Positions 8,175 to 16,912 of a stretch of 64,000 nt of DNA are shown here, piece by piece. Position numbers and translations under genes: made by a program. The notes below the pieces were generated by a model. That model searched no databases. It saw only the letters and a program-made list of their open reading frames with translations, and was not told the origin of the DNA. This DNA is from Candidatus Methanoperedentaceae archaeon GB37. Lineage in GTDB: Archaea; Halobacteriota; Methanosarcinia; Methanosarcinales; EX4572-44. Where the stretch lies: NCBI GenBank assembly GCA_905171695.1, contig LR991653.1:1526150-1590149 (forward strand), written 5' to 3'. How positions within the stretch are numbered: position 1 is the stretch's first letter; the number at the start of each line of letters is the position of its first letter.

Positions 8175-10259
8175 ATGTCTGTGTTTTCGTCGGTGCAAAA
8201 ATGGGTTGAGTTCTTTGATCTTCATTACAGGTCTGAGGTTGCCAGGCTCGCTGTTGAGTATCCGGATCTTAAAAGTCTTCAGGTCTCTTTTTATGATGTG
8301 GAGCGGTTTGATCCTGATCTGGCTGAGGAGTTGTTGAAGAGTCCTGATTCTGTCCTGCGGGATGCTGAGGATGCGCTTGTTGATATTGGTGAGCGGAAGG
8401 GTGCTCGTTTGCTGAATGCGCATGTACGGGTTGTGGAGCTTCCGATGCGTGTTGCTATACGTGATATTCGGAGTGATCACATCGGGACGTTGATCGCTGT
8501 TGAGGGTTTGATTCGTAAGGCTACTGAGGTGCGTCCCAAGATCGTTCGCGCGGTCTTTCATTGTCCGTATGAGCATGAGACGGCTGTGCTGCAGGGTGAG
8601 AAGTTTGTTGAGCCGTCCGAGTGTGATGATCCTGATTGTTCGCGTAAAAAGGGTCCTTTTCAACTTTCGAGGGAGAAGTCCACGTTTGTTGATGCTCAGA
8701 AGGTTCGTGTGCAGGAGTCTCCTGAGAATCTTCGGGGTGGTGAGCAGCCGCAGACGCTTGATGTGCTCGTGAGTGATGACCTCACTGGGATGGTTGCACC
8801 TGGCGATCGTGTGATCTTGACCGGGGTTCTTCGTTCGTACCAGCGCACGACGTATAATACGAAGAGCACGTTCTTTGACCTGGTGTTGGATTGTGTCTCT
8901 ATTCAGATAGAGGATAAGGAGTTTGAGGATATTGAGCTCACGCCTGAAGATATTGACGCGATAAAAGAGCTTGCTTCTGACCCTGATATTTATAAGAGGG
9001 TGACGCAGAGTATATCTCCGAGTATCTATGGCTATGATGAGGTGAAGGATGCGATATCGCTTCAGCTTATGGGTGGTGTGGCAAAAGAGCTTCCTGACGG
9101 GTCTCGGATCAGGGGAGATATTCATATACTTTTGATAGGCGATCCCGGGATTGCAAAGTCTCAATTGTTGCGTTACACGGTCAAGCTGGCTCCGCGTGGT
9201 ATTTATACGAGTGGGAGGAGTTCCACGTCTGCTGGACTCACAGCAACCGCGGTGAAGGACGAGTTCGGTGATGGTAGGTGGACGCTTGAGGCTGGTGCTC
9301 TCGTCCTTGCCGATAAGGGGATGGCTGGTATCGATGAGATGGATAAGATGCGGAGTGAGGATCGTTCGGCGATTCATGAGGCGATGGAGCAGCAGACGAT
9401 AAGTGTTGCGAAGGCAGGGATAATGGCAACGCTCCAGTCTCGTTGTTCGCTTCTTGGTGCTGCGAACCCGAAGTATGGGCGTTTTGATCGCTATGATAAT
9501 ATTGCAAAGCAGATCAACATGCCGCCAGCGCTTCTCTCACGCTTCGATCTGATCTTTATTCTTACAGACCAGCCGAGTATAGAGCGGGACTCGCAGATCT
9601 CAGAGCATATCTTGAAGGCGCATTATGCTGGTGAACTCGAGATGCAGCGCAGGCATCTTATAGGCTCTGAGATTACGCGGGAGGATGTGGCGAGCGTGAT
9701 GGATGTGATAACACCTCAGATCGAGCCAGAGTTGCTGCGAAAGTACATTGCTTATGCCAAGCGTAACATCTATCCGTTGATGAGTGATGAGGCGCGGGCG
9801 AAGTTGATCGATTTCTACATCGGGCTTCGGAGGCAGGGGGAGGACCCTGATTCGCCGGTGCCTGTCACTGCACGCCAGCTCGAGGCGCTTGTGCGGCTTG
9901 CGGAGGCGAGTGCACGGATACGTTTGAGTAACAGTATAACGCTCGATGATGTGGATCGTGTGATACGGATCGTGACAACGAGTCTTGAGCAGGTGATGAA
10001 GGATCCTGAGACTGGCATGCTCGATGCGGATATTATCTCGGTTGGCACGAGTAAGAGTCAACGAGACAAGATACATACGATCATGAGTATAATCAGGGAG
10101 CTTGCAGAGAAGTATGATGGGCTGGCACCACGTGACGAGGTGGTGGCTCTTGGAGAAGAGAAAGGTATTAATAAAGAGAAGGTTGAAGAGATGCTATCAC
10201 GGCTCAAGAGTTCAGGCGAGGTATACGAGCCAACACATGGGTATGTGAAACTGACATAG
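8175..10259 (+). CDS. mcm: replicative DNA helicase MCM
   Basis: 694 residues from ATG 8175 (an in-frame TTG at 8154 would add 7). MCM is the hexameric ATPase that unwinds DNA at archaeal replication forks. The N-terminal domain shows an altered zinc-binding region starting FHCPYEHE and including CDDPDCSRKKG, and the oligonucleotide-binding stretch DRVILTGVLRSYQRTTYNT. The AAA+ part shows Walker A GDPGIAKSQ, Walker B with ADKGMAGIDEMDKM, sensor 1 region SLLGAANPKYG, and the arginine finger LSRFDLIF. The C-terminus has the winged-helix region ending YEPTHGYVKL. Length is normal for archaeal MCM. A DUF424 gene follows 43 bases on. Confidence 0.97.
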   Translation: MSVFSSVQKWVEFFDLHYRSEVARLAVEYPDLKSLQVSFYDVERFDPDLAEELLKSPDSVLRDAEDALVDIGERKGARLLNAHVRVVELPMRVAIRDIRSDHIGTLIAVEGLIRKATEVRPKIVRAVFHCPYEHETAVLQGEKFVEPSECDDPDCSRKKGPFQLSREKSTFVDAQKVRVQESPENLRGGEQPQTLDVLVSDDLTGMVAPGDRVILTGVLRSYQRTTYNTKSTFFDLVLDCVSIQIEDKEFEDIELTPEDIDAIKELASDPDIYKRVTQSISPSIYGYDEVKDAISLQLMGGVAKELPDGSRIRGDIHILLIGDPGIAKSQLLRYTVKLAPRGIYTSGRSSTSAGLTATAVKDEFGDGRWTLEAGALVLADKGMAGIDEMDKMRSEDRSAIHEAMEQQTISVAKAGIMATLQSRCSLLGAANPKYGRFDRYDNIAKQINMPPALLSRFDLIFILTDQPSIERDSQISEHILKAHYAGELEMQRRHLIGSEITREDVASVMDVITPQIEPELLRKYIAYAKRNIYPLMSDEARAKLIDFYIGLRRQGEDPDSPVPVTARQLEALVRLAEASARIRLSNSITLDDVDRVIRIVTTSLEQVMKDPETGMLDADIISVGTSKSQRDKIHTIMSIIRELAEKYDGLAPRDEVVALGEEKGINKEKVEEMLSRLKSSGEVYEPTHGYVKLT

Positions 10260-10302
10260 GGAACGAGGGAATACGTACCTGAAGAAGCATTATTCAGGCC
10301 AG

Positions 10303-10563
10303 ATGCTGATAGTAGCGGTCTGTGACGAGGATATTATCGGACAGTGCTTTCGTGAAGGCGATCTCCAGCTAGAGGTGCACCGGGACTTCTACGAAGGCGA
10401 ACCTGCCACGATCGATATGGTAATATCGGCGCTTGCTGACGCCGATTCTGCAAATATTGTGGGCGAGCGCTCGATACGCTGCGCGGTAGCATCTGGTTTC
10501 ATTGATCCGAAAGAGATAATAACTATTGGTGGTGTACCACATGCACAAATGGTACGGATATGA
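10303..10563 (+). CDS. DUF424 family protein
   Basis: 86 residues. It matches the small archaeal DUF424 family: an AVCDEDIIGQCFREGDLQLE start, a central FYEGEPATIDMVISALADA, then ANIVGERSIRCAVASGFIDP and a closing GGVPHAQMVRI. The biochemical role of the family is not established. It lies between mcm and a coiled-coil gene and reads the same way, so it may share a transcript with mcm. No membrane segments or metal motifs are visible. Confidence 0.8.
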   Translation: MLIVAVCDEDIIGQCFREGDLQLEVHRDFYEGEPATIDMVISALADADSANIVGERSIRCAVASGFIDPKEIITIGGVPHAQMVRI

Positions 10564-10591
10564 TAGTTAAAGATGGTCAGGGGAGTCGTCC

Positions 10592-11233
10592 TTGCAGATA
10601 GAGATGCTGAGTAAAAAAGAGCTTGTTAACCTTGTGATAAAAAAACACATCGATCTGATGAATCGATACATGCAGGAGTACAGAGATATCGGACTGCACG
10701 AAAGCGAGATCGCTGAAGAGATAGAGAGAGAGAAACGCGAGCGGTCTCTTCGCCATGAGAGAAGAGAAGTGCTGGAAGAAAAGAAGAAACTCCTGCTATA
10801 TCAAGCAGAAATGATACAAAAACGGATGTTTGAAGCATTATTCCAAACAGAAACTGGTGAAACAAGGGAAAAACTTGTAAAAATAGAGAAGAAACTTGAA
10901 GAAAAGTATGCTAAGATCAAAAAAGCAAAAAACGGAACAAAAGAAGGGATATTGCTCGACGAGATAAAGAGAGAGTTGAGAGAGATGCCAGAAAGCGATA
11001 AGGTTAGACTGGCAATAAACATGATAGAAGCGAAATTTGACGGAATAAACGCTTCAGAAATGGAACTTCAGAGATTATCAAGAGTTAAAATCGATGAACC
11101 AATAGATGAAAGCCGTACGAATATGAAAAAGCTTAGAGAGAGAAAACTATGGCTTAAACGGAGAATCGATAGGCACAAAGAAGCACTTGCTCACTGGGAG
11201 AAGGAGAATGATAATATAGGTGATCTATCGTGA
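10592..11233 (+). CDS. coiled-coil protein, unknown function
   Basis: 213 residues, highly charged (Lys/Glu/Arg) and almost wholly helical with heptad-like spacing, for example EREKRERSLRHERREVLEEK and KLVKIEKKLEEKYAKIKKAK. No catalytic motif, signal or membrane segment is seen. TTG at 10592 follows GGGGAG at good spacing; ATG at 10604 is the alternative start. The stop overlaps the GTG start of the next coiled-coil gene by 4 bases, so the two are translated as a pair and may form a hetero-oligomer. The family is not recognised with certainty. Confidence 0.75.
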   Translation: MQIEMLSKKELVNLVIKKHIDLMNRYMQEYRDIGLHESEIAEEIEREKRERSLRHERREVLEEKKKLLLYQAEMIQKRMFEALFQTETGETREKLVKIEKKLEEKYAKIKKAKNGTKEGILLDEIKRELREMPESDKVRLAINMIEAKFDGINASEMELQRLSRVKIDEPIDESRTNMKKLRERKLWLKRRIDRHKEALAHWEKENDNIGDLS

Positions 11234-12141
11234 GCCAGAATCTCCCAGAGCGTGCTCTTCGAGACAGGGTGAACAAGCTTCGAAACGAACTCGATCAGAA
11301 GGAACGAGAGCTCAGCAAAGCATTCAAAGATCTCAGTCTCCACAGAACCAGCTCAAAGAGATTCAAGGAAGAACGCGACAGATTGAATAGCGAGGTCAGA
11401 GCGCTTGGAGAAGAAGCCTCGATACTCAAGATGCACAGAGACATCATAAACCAAGACATAGCACGAATAAAAAAACGAAGAGAAGGATTGCAAAGAGAGA
11501 TACGGCTTGAAAGAGGAATCATAGATAATGCCAAGAATGAGAGAGACAGGTTAAACGAGATATCAAAAGGGAAATACGATAAACTTCTTTCACTCTACAC
11601 TGAAAATCTTGAGACGTTCATCTCAGCCGATATAACACTTGAACACGAGATTGACCTCTTCAACCAACTCATAAAGTTTGGCGAACGGATAAACGCTGCA
11701 AAAGAGGCAGATCAGAAACACAGAGAGCTGCGCAGAGGATACAAACATATCAAGGCGATGCAGAGAGAGCTTGAGATGATCCACGAAAGAATACAGAGAC
11801 TGGCTGACGAGTCACAACAATACCACGAAAAACTGGTAGATACCTACAAAAAGATCGATTTAATCAGGGCAGAGTCGGATGAATACCACAAAAAACTCAT
11901 TGAAACCTACAAAATAACAGATCCTCTCAGAGACAGGATAGATAACCTGAAAAAAACGATAAAAGAGATGCGCGAGAGACTCAGCACAGAGATTAGAGCG
12001 TTGAAAGACGCACAACTCAAACGAGAAGAAACAAAAAATGAAGAGAAACGAATCGAAGCAAGAGAACGCTACCAAAAAACAGGAAAGATGAGCATCGAAG
12101 ACCTACGCATCCTGATAGAGAACAAAGAACTCAAACTCTGA
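11230..12141 (+). CDS. archaeal coiled-coil protein (COG1340-like)
   Basis: 303 residues, continuous coiled coil from about 10 to 285, starting at GTG 11230 inside the stop of the previous gene. It resembles the COG1340 group of archaeal coiled-coil proteins, whose role is unknown. An internal tandem repeat of 21 residues (three heptads) is seen at 193-213 and 214-234: each copy has the pattern ES..YH.KL..TYK..D..R. Three heptads per unit suggests duplication that keeps coiled-coil register. A DUF1786 gene begins 30 bases later, giving a run of three rightward genes that are probably one transcript. Confidence 0.75.
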   Translation: MSQNLPERALRDRVNKLRNELDQKERELSKAFKDLSLHRTSSKRFKEERDRLNSEVRALGEEASILKMHRDIINQDIARIKKRREGLQREIRLERGIIDNAKNERDRLNEISKGKYDKLLSLYTENLETFISADITLEHEIDLFNQLIKFGERINAAKEADQKHRELRRGYKHIKAMQRELEMIHERIQRLADESQQYHEKLVDTYKKIDLIRAESDEYHKKLIETYKITDPLRDRIDNLKKTIKEMRERLSTEIRALKDAQLKREETKNEEKRIEARERYQKTGKMSIEDLRILIENKELKL

Positions 12142-12171
12142 AGTACAGAGCAAATGGAAGAAGGGTGAGTC

Positions 12172-13203
12172 ATGCAGATCCTCGCAATCGATATCGGGAT
12201 GGGCACACAGGACATACTCTTCTACGATGATGAGAAAAGGATTGAGAACTGCTACAAGATGGTTCTGCCCTCTCCCACCCTCCGCCTCGCCAAGCGGGTG
12301 AGAGCCGCAAACGGAAGGGATATCCTACTCACGGGGCGTGTGATGGGAGGAGGACACCTCACACGGGCAGTGAAGAAACACATCCGAGAGGGCGGGCGCG
12401 TCTACACAACACCCGATGCAGCACTCACACTCAACGACAACCTCGATTATGTGAGAGAGATGGGTGTTGAAGTGATAGAAGCGTTACATCTGAATGACGA
12501 TTATGAAACGATCAAAGCAGAGATCCTCCAGCTTGGCGACCTCAACCTTGAAGAACTCGGACACGTATCCGAGGTGTACGGCATCGAGATACCTGAAAGA
12601 GTCGCTGTTGCAGTCCAGGACCACGGCTTTGCACCACAGATGAGTAACAGAGTCAAACGGTTTGAACTCTTCGAAGAGGCACTTAAGAAAGGCGGAAGGC
12701 TCGACGATTTTGCGTACACCAGACCACCACCAGAGTTCAACCGAATGCAAGCTGCAGCAGAGACGATCAGAGAATCTGGCAGAAGACCACTCGTGATGGA
12801 CACAGGACCTGCAGCAATCAGAGGCGCCCTACTCGATTCGCGCGCTGAAGAACCAGCAGTGGTGATCAACATCGGAAACGGACACACCATCGCCGCAGTG
12901 GTGAACGAGAGCCGCATAATAAGCCTCTTCGAACATCACACCTCAAAGATCGATGCGGCAAAGATGGATGACTACACAAAGAGACTCGCAGACGGAAACC
13001 TCGATTTTGAAGAGGTCTTCAACGACGGAGGACACGGGTGCTATATACACGAGAGCATCGGGTTTGATAAGATCAAAACGATCCTCTTAACAGGTCCAAA
13101 CCGTGAAATCATGAAAGAATCAACGCTTCCAGTTACCTACGCAGTCCCCTTTGGCGATGCAATGCTCACAGGATGCTTCGGACTTGTTGAGAGCACGGTG
13201 TAA
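12172..13203 (+). CDS. DUF1786 protein (ASKHA-like nucleotide-binding fold)
   Basis: 343 residues. The N-terminus ILAIDIGMGTQDILFYD has the phosphate-1 loop of sugar-kinase/Hsp70/actin-type folds, and a second nucleotide-loop-like stretch AVVINIGNGHTIAAVV lies near residue 225. GHGCYIHES and TGPNREIMKESTLPVTYAVP are typical of DUF1786, a family of mostly methanogens and sulfate reducers sometimes labelled as related to pyruvate-formate-lyase activation. Its reaction is not known. The fold suggests ATP binding. It closes the coiled-coil gene cluster and is followed by an inverted repeat. Confidence 0.8.
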   Translation: MQILAIDIGMGTQDILFYDDEKRIENCYKMVLPSPTLRLAKRVRAANGRDILLTGRVMGGGHLTRAVKKHIREGGRVYTTPDAALTLNDNLDYVREMGVEVIEALHLNDDYETIKAEILQLGDLNLEELGHVSEVYGIEIPERVAVAVQDHGFAPQMSNRVKRFELFEEALKKGGRLDDFAYTRPPPEFNRMQAAAETIRESGRRPLVMDTGPAAIRGALLDSRAEEPAVVINIGNGHTIAAVVNESRIISLFEHHTSKIDAAKMDDYTKRLADGNLDFEEVFNDGGHGCYIHESIGFDKIKTILLTGPNREIMKESTLPVTYAVPFGDAMLTGCFGLVESTV

Positions 13204-13311
13204 CCAACACAAGAATTTACAATAAATATGAAATTATGAAATGCGTTTAAAGTTATGCAACAGAGCAGCCAGATCGAAGACTATATATACGAGTTGCTCT
13301 ATATGGGGGGT

Positions 13312-13378
13312 GTAAGTGAGCGGGATAGACTCTTTTTTGATACTACCCCCACTCCCACTCCCCAACCCGCTCACTTAC
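13312..13378. repeat. 13-bp perfect inverted repeat with C-rich loop
   Basis: gtaagtgagcggg at 13312-13324 is exactly complementary to cccgctcacttac at 13366-13378. Outer G-rich and C-rich bases extend the pairing imperfectly. The 41-base loop holds T6 and the C-rich actacccccactcccactcc. A T5 run follows at 13388. It lies in the 291-base gap after DUF1786 and before a convergent gene, so a bidirectional terminator is the simplest reading. A short 64-codon frame across it (13255-13449) has no coding character. Confidence 0.5.
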
Positions 13379-13494
13379 CCACCTCCTTTTTCTGTTCTAT
13401 AATCAAAAACGACGCAATCTCATTTTTGAGGGGTTTGAAGGGCTGTTAAATATGGTACTGTTAAGTATTATTGGCATTGGCGTGTCGTATGGTG

Positions 13495-14085
13495 TCATCT
13501 GTGACTCTTTGAGAGCCTGTGTAGTTCGACGTAGTATTTGATCTTGGAGCTGTGTTCTATCTGTGTGGTTGTGACGAAGGCTTCTTCGAGTATCTTGCCT
13601 GCGGCGAATGTTCCGTGACTGTAGACGATAACTCCCCTGTGTTCTCGGAGTGCTCTTGCTGTGTTCTCGGCGAGTTCGGGTGTGCCTGCGCCTCCGTGAA
13701 CGATGGGTATCTCATGTAGGAAGTATTGTCCTTCGCTGTCGATCGGTTTCAAACTATCAGTCTCTTCAATGAAGGATTGGATCACCGCGTAGGGTGCGTG
13801 CGCGTGGATTATTGCGAGTGCTGATGTATTTTTGTAGATTGCGCGGTGGACGATCGTTTCTGAGGATGCGATGGTATCGAGGCTTGAGGGGGTGTCAAGA
13901 TCGATCTCCACAACGCTCTTTTCGTTTATCTCGTCAAGGGCTATGCCGCTTCTTGTTATAAGCATCTTATTGCCTCTTTTGAGGCTGATGTTTCCGAAGT
14001 GGGATTCCACGAGTCCTGCTGCTACGAGTTTCTTTCCGAAGCGTGATATCTCCTGCCACATCTCGGGTCGTAGATACTTTTGCAT
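13495..14085 (-). CDS. class II aldolase/adducin family protein (fuculose-phosphate aldolase-like)
   Basis: 196 residues from the ATG at 14085; ATG 14109 would add 8. Longer upstream extensions are rejected because they run into the divergent ABC gene. Family motifs: VAAGLVESHFGNISLKRG near the N-terminus (GN...S binding loop), the metal-binding HAHAPYAV pair, EGQYFLHEIPIV, and VIVYSHGTFAAGK with the third metal histidine. Such enzymes cleave small phosphosugars with a divalent metal; in archaea they are linked to ribulose- or fuculose-phosphate metabolism. The true substrate cannot be read from the sequence. It is divergent from the ABC transporter genes with about 65 bases between starts. 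Confidence 0.85.
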   Translation of the reverse strand: MQKYLRPEMWQEISRFGKKLVAAGLVESHFGNISLKRGNKMLITRSGIALDEINEKSVVEIDLDTPSSLDTIASSETIVHRAIYKNTSALAIIHAHAPYAVIQSFIEETDSLKPIDSEGQYFLHEIPIVHGGAGTPELAENTARALREHRGVIVYSHGTFAAGKILEEAFVTTTQIEHSSKIKYYVELHRLSKSHR

Positions 14086-14149
14086 GAAAAGCCTATTAAA
14101 CCTATGCATTGTATCTTTTGGAAGTGCAGGTGCATGGAGTGAAGAATAC

Positions 14150-15145
14150 GTGGATGCTATCGTGACTGATGGGATCACCAAGTCGTTCGATGGTTTTGTG
14201 GCGGTGGATGGGGTGAGTATCGCTGTTGGCGAGGGGGAGCTCTTCGGCTTGCTTGGTCCTAATGGTGCTGGGAAGACGACGCTCATCAATATGCTCTCCA
14301 CGATGTCGCGCCCAACGAGTGGTACTGCGAGGGTCTGTGGTTTTGATGTGGTGCGTGAGGCTGCAGCGGTTCGCAGGGCTATCGGGGTTGTCTTTCAGGG
14401 AACAACGCTAGATGATCATCTCACAGGGCGTGAGAACCTCGACCTTCACGGGAGGCTCTATGGTATGGCGAAGAAGCTTCGAAGAAAACGGATAAGCGAG
14501 GTTCTTCAGCTTGTGGAGTTGAGTGATAAGGCAGATCTTCTCGTCAAGACCTACTCGGGTGGTATGATGCGCCGTCTCGAGATTGCTCGCGGTTTGATGC
14601 ATCACCCAAGGGTTCTCTTTCTCGATGAGCCGACACTTGGGCTTGATCCTCAGACGAGGTTTCATATCTGGGAGTATATCCGCGGTCTTAATCGCGATGA
14701 GGGTGTTACTATGGTGCTCACAACCCATTATATGGAGGAGGCTGATACTCTCTGTGATCGTATCGCTATAATTGATCATGGGAGGATCACCGCACTCGGT
14801 GGATCAGAGCAGCTGAAAAGCGCACTCGGTGGTGATATCATCACGCTTCGACTGGCGAATAGTGAAGATGGGGAGAGGCTTTTACGGTTGTATGAGAGGT
14901 CTCCGTATGTCTCTCGTGCCACTATCAGAGATTCGACTCTCTATCTCACTGTTGAGCAGAGTGAGGAGGTGATACCTCTCGTCTTTCAGACTGCTCTTGG
15001 ATCAGATATCAGTATCCAGTCGGTGACTGTGAGAAAGCCTACGCTTGACGATGTCTTCGTACATCACACTGGTCGTGGGATCCGGGACGAGGTCGCAAGC
15101 GAGTTCGCGCGTGTGAGATACAAGCTTCAGACGAGTAAGCGGTGA
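14150..15145 (+). CDS. ABC transporter ATP-binding protein (DrrA-like)
   Basis: 331 residues from GTG 14150, preceded by GGAG; GTG 14162 is an alternative. Walker A GPNGAGKTT, signature YSGGMMRRLEIARGL, Walker B LFLDEPTLGLDPQT and the switch TTHYMEEADTLCDR are all present. The C-terminal extension with TVRKPTLDDVFVHHTG is typical of the daunorubicin-resistance (DrrA) branch. It powers the ABC-2 permease whose gene starts 6 bases downstream. Likely role: export of a lipid, drug or other hydrophobic compound; substrate unknown. Confidence 0.92.
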   Translation: MDAIVTDGITKSFDGFVAVDGVSIAVGEGELFGLLGPNGAGKTTLINMLSTMSRPTSGTARVCGFDVVREAAAVRRAIGVVFQGTTLDDHLTGRENLDLHGRLYGMAKKLRRKRISEVLQLVELSDKADLLVKTYSGGMMRRLEIARGLMHHPRVLFLDEPTLGLDPQTRFHIWEYIRGLNRDEGVTMVLTTHYMEEADTLCDRIAIIDHGRITALGGSEQLKSALGGDIITLRLANSEDGERLLRLYERSPYVSRATIRDSTLYLTVEQSEEVIPLVFQTALGSDISIQSVTVRKPTLDDVFVHHTGRGIRDEVASEFARVRYKLQTSKR

Positions 15146-15151
15146 GATGGA

Positions 15152-15907
15152 ATGGGTGTGACGCGGGCTTTTCAGACTGTTTATACGATGTGGCTTCGGG
15201 AGATGCTCCGATTCAAACGTGCCAAATCGAGGATCGTGGGTTCGCTTGCAACTCCACTCTTCTTCCTTATAATACTTGGCACTGCAATCGGTTCAAGCTA
15301 TAAGATCGAGAGTTACAGGGAGTTCATGACACCTGGAATAATCGCAATGGTGCTCCTCTTCTCATCCATCTTCGGCGGCGTCTCTATTATATGGGATCGC
15401 GAGTTTGGATTCTTAAAAGAGATACTTATAGCGCCTGTGAACCGTTTCTTCGTCGCACTTGGAAAGGCATTTGGGGGTGTTACGACCGCTGTGATACAGG
15501 GGATGCTTCTGATGATAATCGCTATGAGTGTTGGTGTGGAGTACCGATCCCTATTAGGTCTTCTTGCAAGCATCCCGATCATGTTCATAATCGGTGTTGG
15601 TTTCATCAGCCTTGGGATTGCCCTTGCATCACGAATCGAGAGCCACGAGGGCTTCCAGATGGTGATGAGCTTTTTAACGATGCCGCTTGTGCTATTGAGT
15701 GGTGCGTTCTTCCCTCTCTCAGAGCTCCCCCCGTGGCTCAAGACCGCGGTCTACCTGAACCCCTTAACCTATGGCGTGGAGGCTCTCAGATGGGCGCTCT
15801 ATGGCGAGCCAGAGATACCGATCACGATATGTATAACCGTGCTCCTATCGTTTGCAGTCATCACGACCTTTATTGGAAGCTGGCTCTTCGGACGGGCAAA
15901 GGTGTGA
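15152..15907 (+). CDS. ABC-2 type transporter permease (DrrB-like)
   Basis: 251 residues with six likely membrane helices, for example SLATPLFFLIILGTAIG, GIIAMVLLFSSIFGGV and LLSGAFFPLSELPPWLK near residue 195, the conserved ABC-2 signature region (LPPWLK...NPLTYGVEALR). It forms the membrane pore for the ATPase encoded immediately upstream. The adjacent glycohydrolase gene starts 6 bases after its stop, so it may share the transcript, though no functional link is evident. Confidence 0.92.
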   Translation: MGVTRAFQTVYTMWLREMLRFKRAKSRIVGSLATPLFFLIILGTAIGSSYKIESYREFMTPGIIAMVLLFSSIFGGVSIIWDREFGFLKEILIAPVNRFFVALGKAFGGVTTAVIQGMLLMIIAMSVGVEYRSLLGLLASIPIMFIIGVGFISLGIALASRIESHEGFQMVMSFLTMPLVLLSGAFFPLSELPPWLKTAVYLNPLTYGVEALRWALYGEPEIPITICITVLLSFAVITTFIGSWLFGRAKV

Positions 15908-15913
15908 TCAAGA

Positions 15914-16879
15914 GTGTCAGAGATCGAAGATCTGGTGCAGAGGTACAAGGGATGCATGGTCGGTGCTGCGGTTGGCGATGCCCTTGGGATGCAGTTTGAA
16001 GGCTTGACTCGAAGCGAGATCGAGCAACTTCGAGGAGTCGATGGAGTGGTGGATTATGGGCGTGCACCGATGGGTCATCCAAACCACAAACTGCTCCCGG
16101 GTCAGTACACGGATGACACCGAGCAGATGATACTCCTCTCAGAATCGATAATAGAGAGAGGGCGATTCGATGTTCAGGTCTTCTCAGATAAGCTCCGAAG
16201 GTGGGGCGAGAGACTATCGGCAAGACCTGAGCTGAACCGCCTCGTTGGAGAGACGAGCACACAGGCAATAAAAAACCTGCTGAACGGTGCAGACTGGCGG
16301 GGATCTGGCATACCCGCGAACTCCTGCGGCTCAGCCATGCGAGCAGCACCGATCGGGCTCTCATCGAGAGACTTAAGCGAGGTAGTCAGGGATGCAAGGC
16401 TCTCCTCATGCCCCACACACACCAGCAAGGGATCTATAGCTGGCGCGGTCACGATCGCAACAGCAGTCTACCTGAGCCTGGAGAAGACCCCGGACGAGGA
16501 GATCCTATCAAAGATAATTGAAGTGGTAGGAGGGATCGATAAAGCCCTGAGAGAGCGATTGAGGGAGATCTCAGAGATGAATCCAGCTATCGAAGAACTC
16601 TTCCCAGGTGACGGAGTCTCAAACTCGGTCTACGAGACTGTGCCAGCAGCACTCTTCTGCGCCACAAGATACTCCCGTTTTGAAGAAGCGGTTATAGCAG
16701 CCGTGAAGATCGGAGGCGACACGGACTCGGTCGCGTGCATGACAGGAGCGATCACAGGCGCACGCCACGGAATAAACGCCATACCCAGAAGATGGAGAAG
16801 AGGGCTTGAAGGTGCAGAGTATATCGAAGGCTTGGCACTGCAACTCTTTAGTGTGTCAGAACGCTATATGAAAGGATAG
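15914..16879 (+). CDS. ADP-ribosylglycohydrolase (DraG/ADPRH family)
   Basis: 321 residues from GTG 15914. The family removes ADP-ribose from modified proteins or metabolites using two metal ions. Metal-site motifs: GAAVGDALGMQFEG near the N-terminus, GQYTDDTEQM near residue 60, and VKIGGDTDSVACMTGAITGA near 272. Length fits the family. No nitrogenase genes are nearby, so a dinitrogenase-reductase role is not supported. A damaged second copy of the last third of this gene lies at 18943-19050, on the far side of the RM genes. Confidence 0.92.
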   Translation: MSEIEDLVQRYKGCMVGAAVGDALGMQFEGLTRSEIEQLRGVDGVVDYGRAPMGHPNHKLLPGQYTDDTEQMILLSESIIERGRFDVQVFSDKLRRWGERLSARPELNRLVGETSTQAIKNLLNGADWRGSGIPANSCGSAMRAAPIGLSSRDLSEVVRDARLSSCPTHTSKGSIAGAVTIATAVYLSLEKTPDEEILSKIIEVVGGIDKALRERLREISEMNPAIEELFPGDGVSNSVYETVPAALFCATRYSRFEEAVIAAVKIGGDTDSVACMTGAITGARHGINAIPRRWRRGLEGAEYIEGLALQLFSVSERYMKG

Positions 16880-16912
16880 GGTATGCTTAGAAACTGAAGG
16901 AGAATATACAAG

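Noticed and set aside
8052..9377. A 441-codon open frame on the minus strand across mcm
   Set aside because: It runs antisense to a conserved helicase gene and its product is a low-complexity His/Arg/Thr-rich string typical of shadow frames.
13255..13449. A 64-codon frame over the inverted repeat
   Set aside because: Proline/threonine runs come from the C-rich loop; no ribosome site and no family features.
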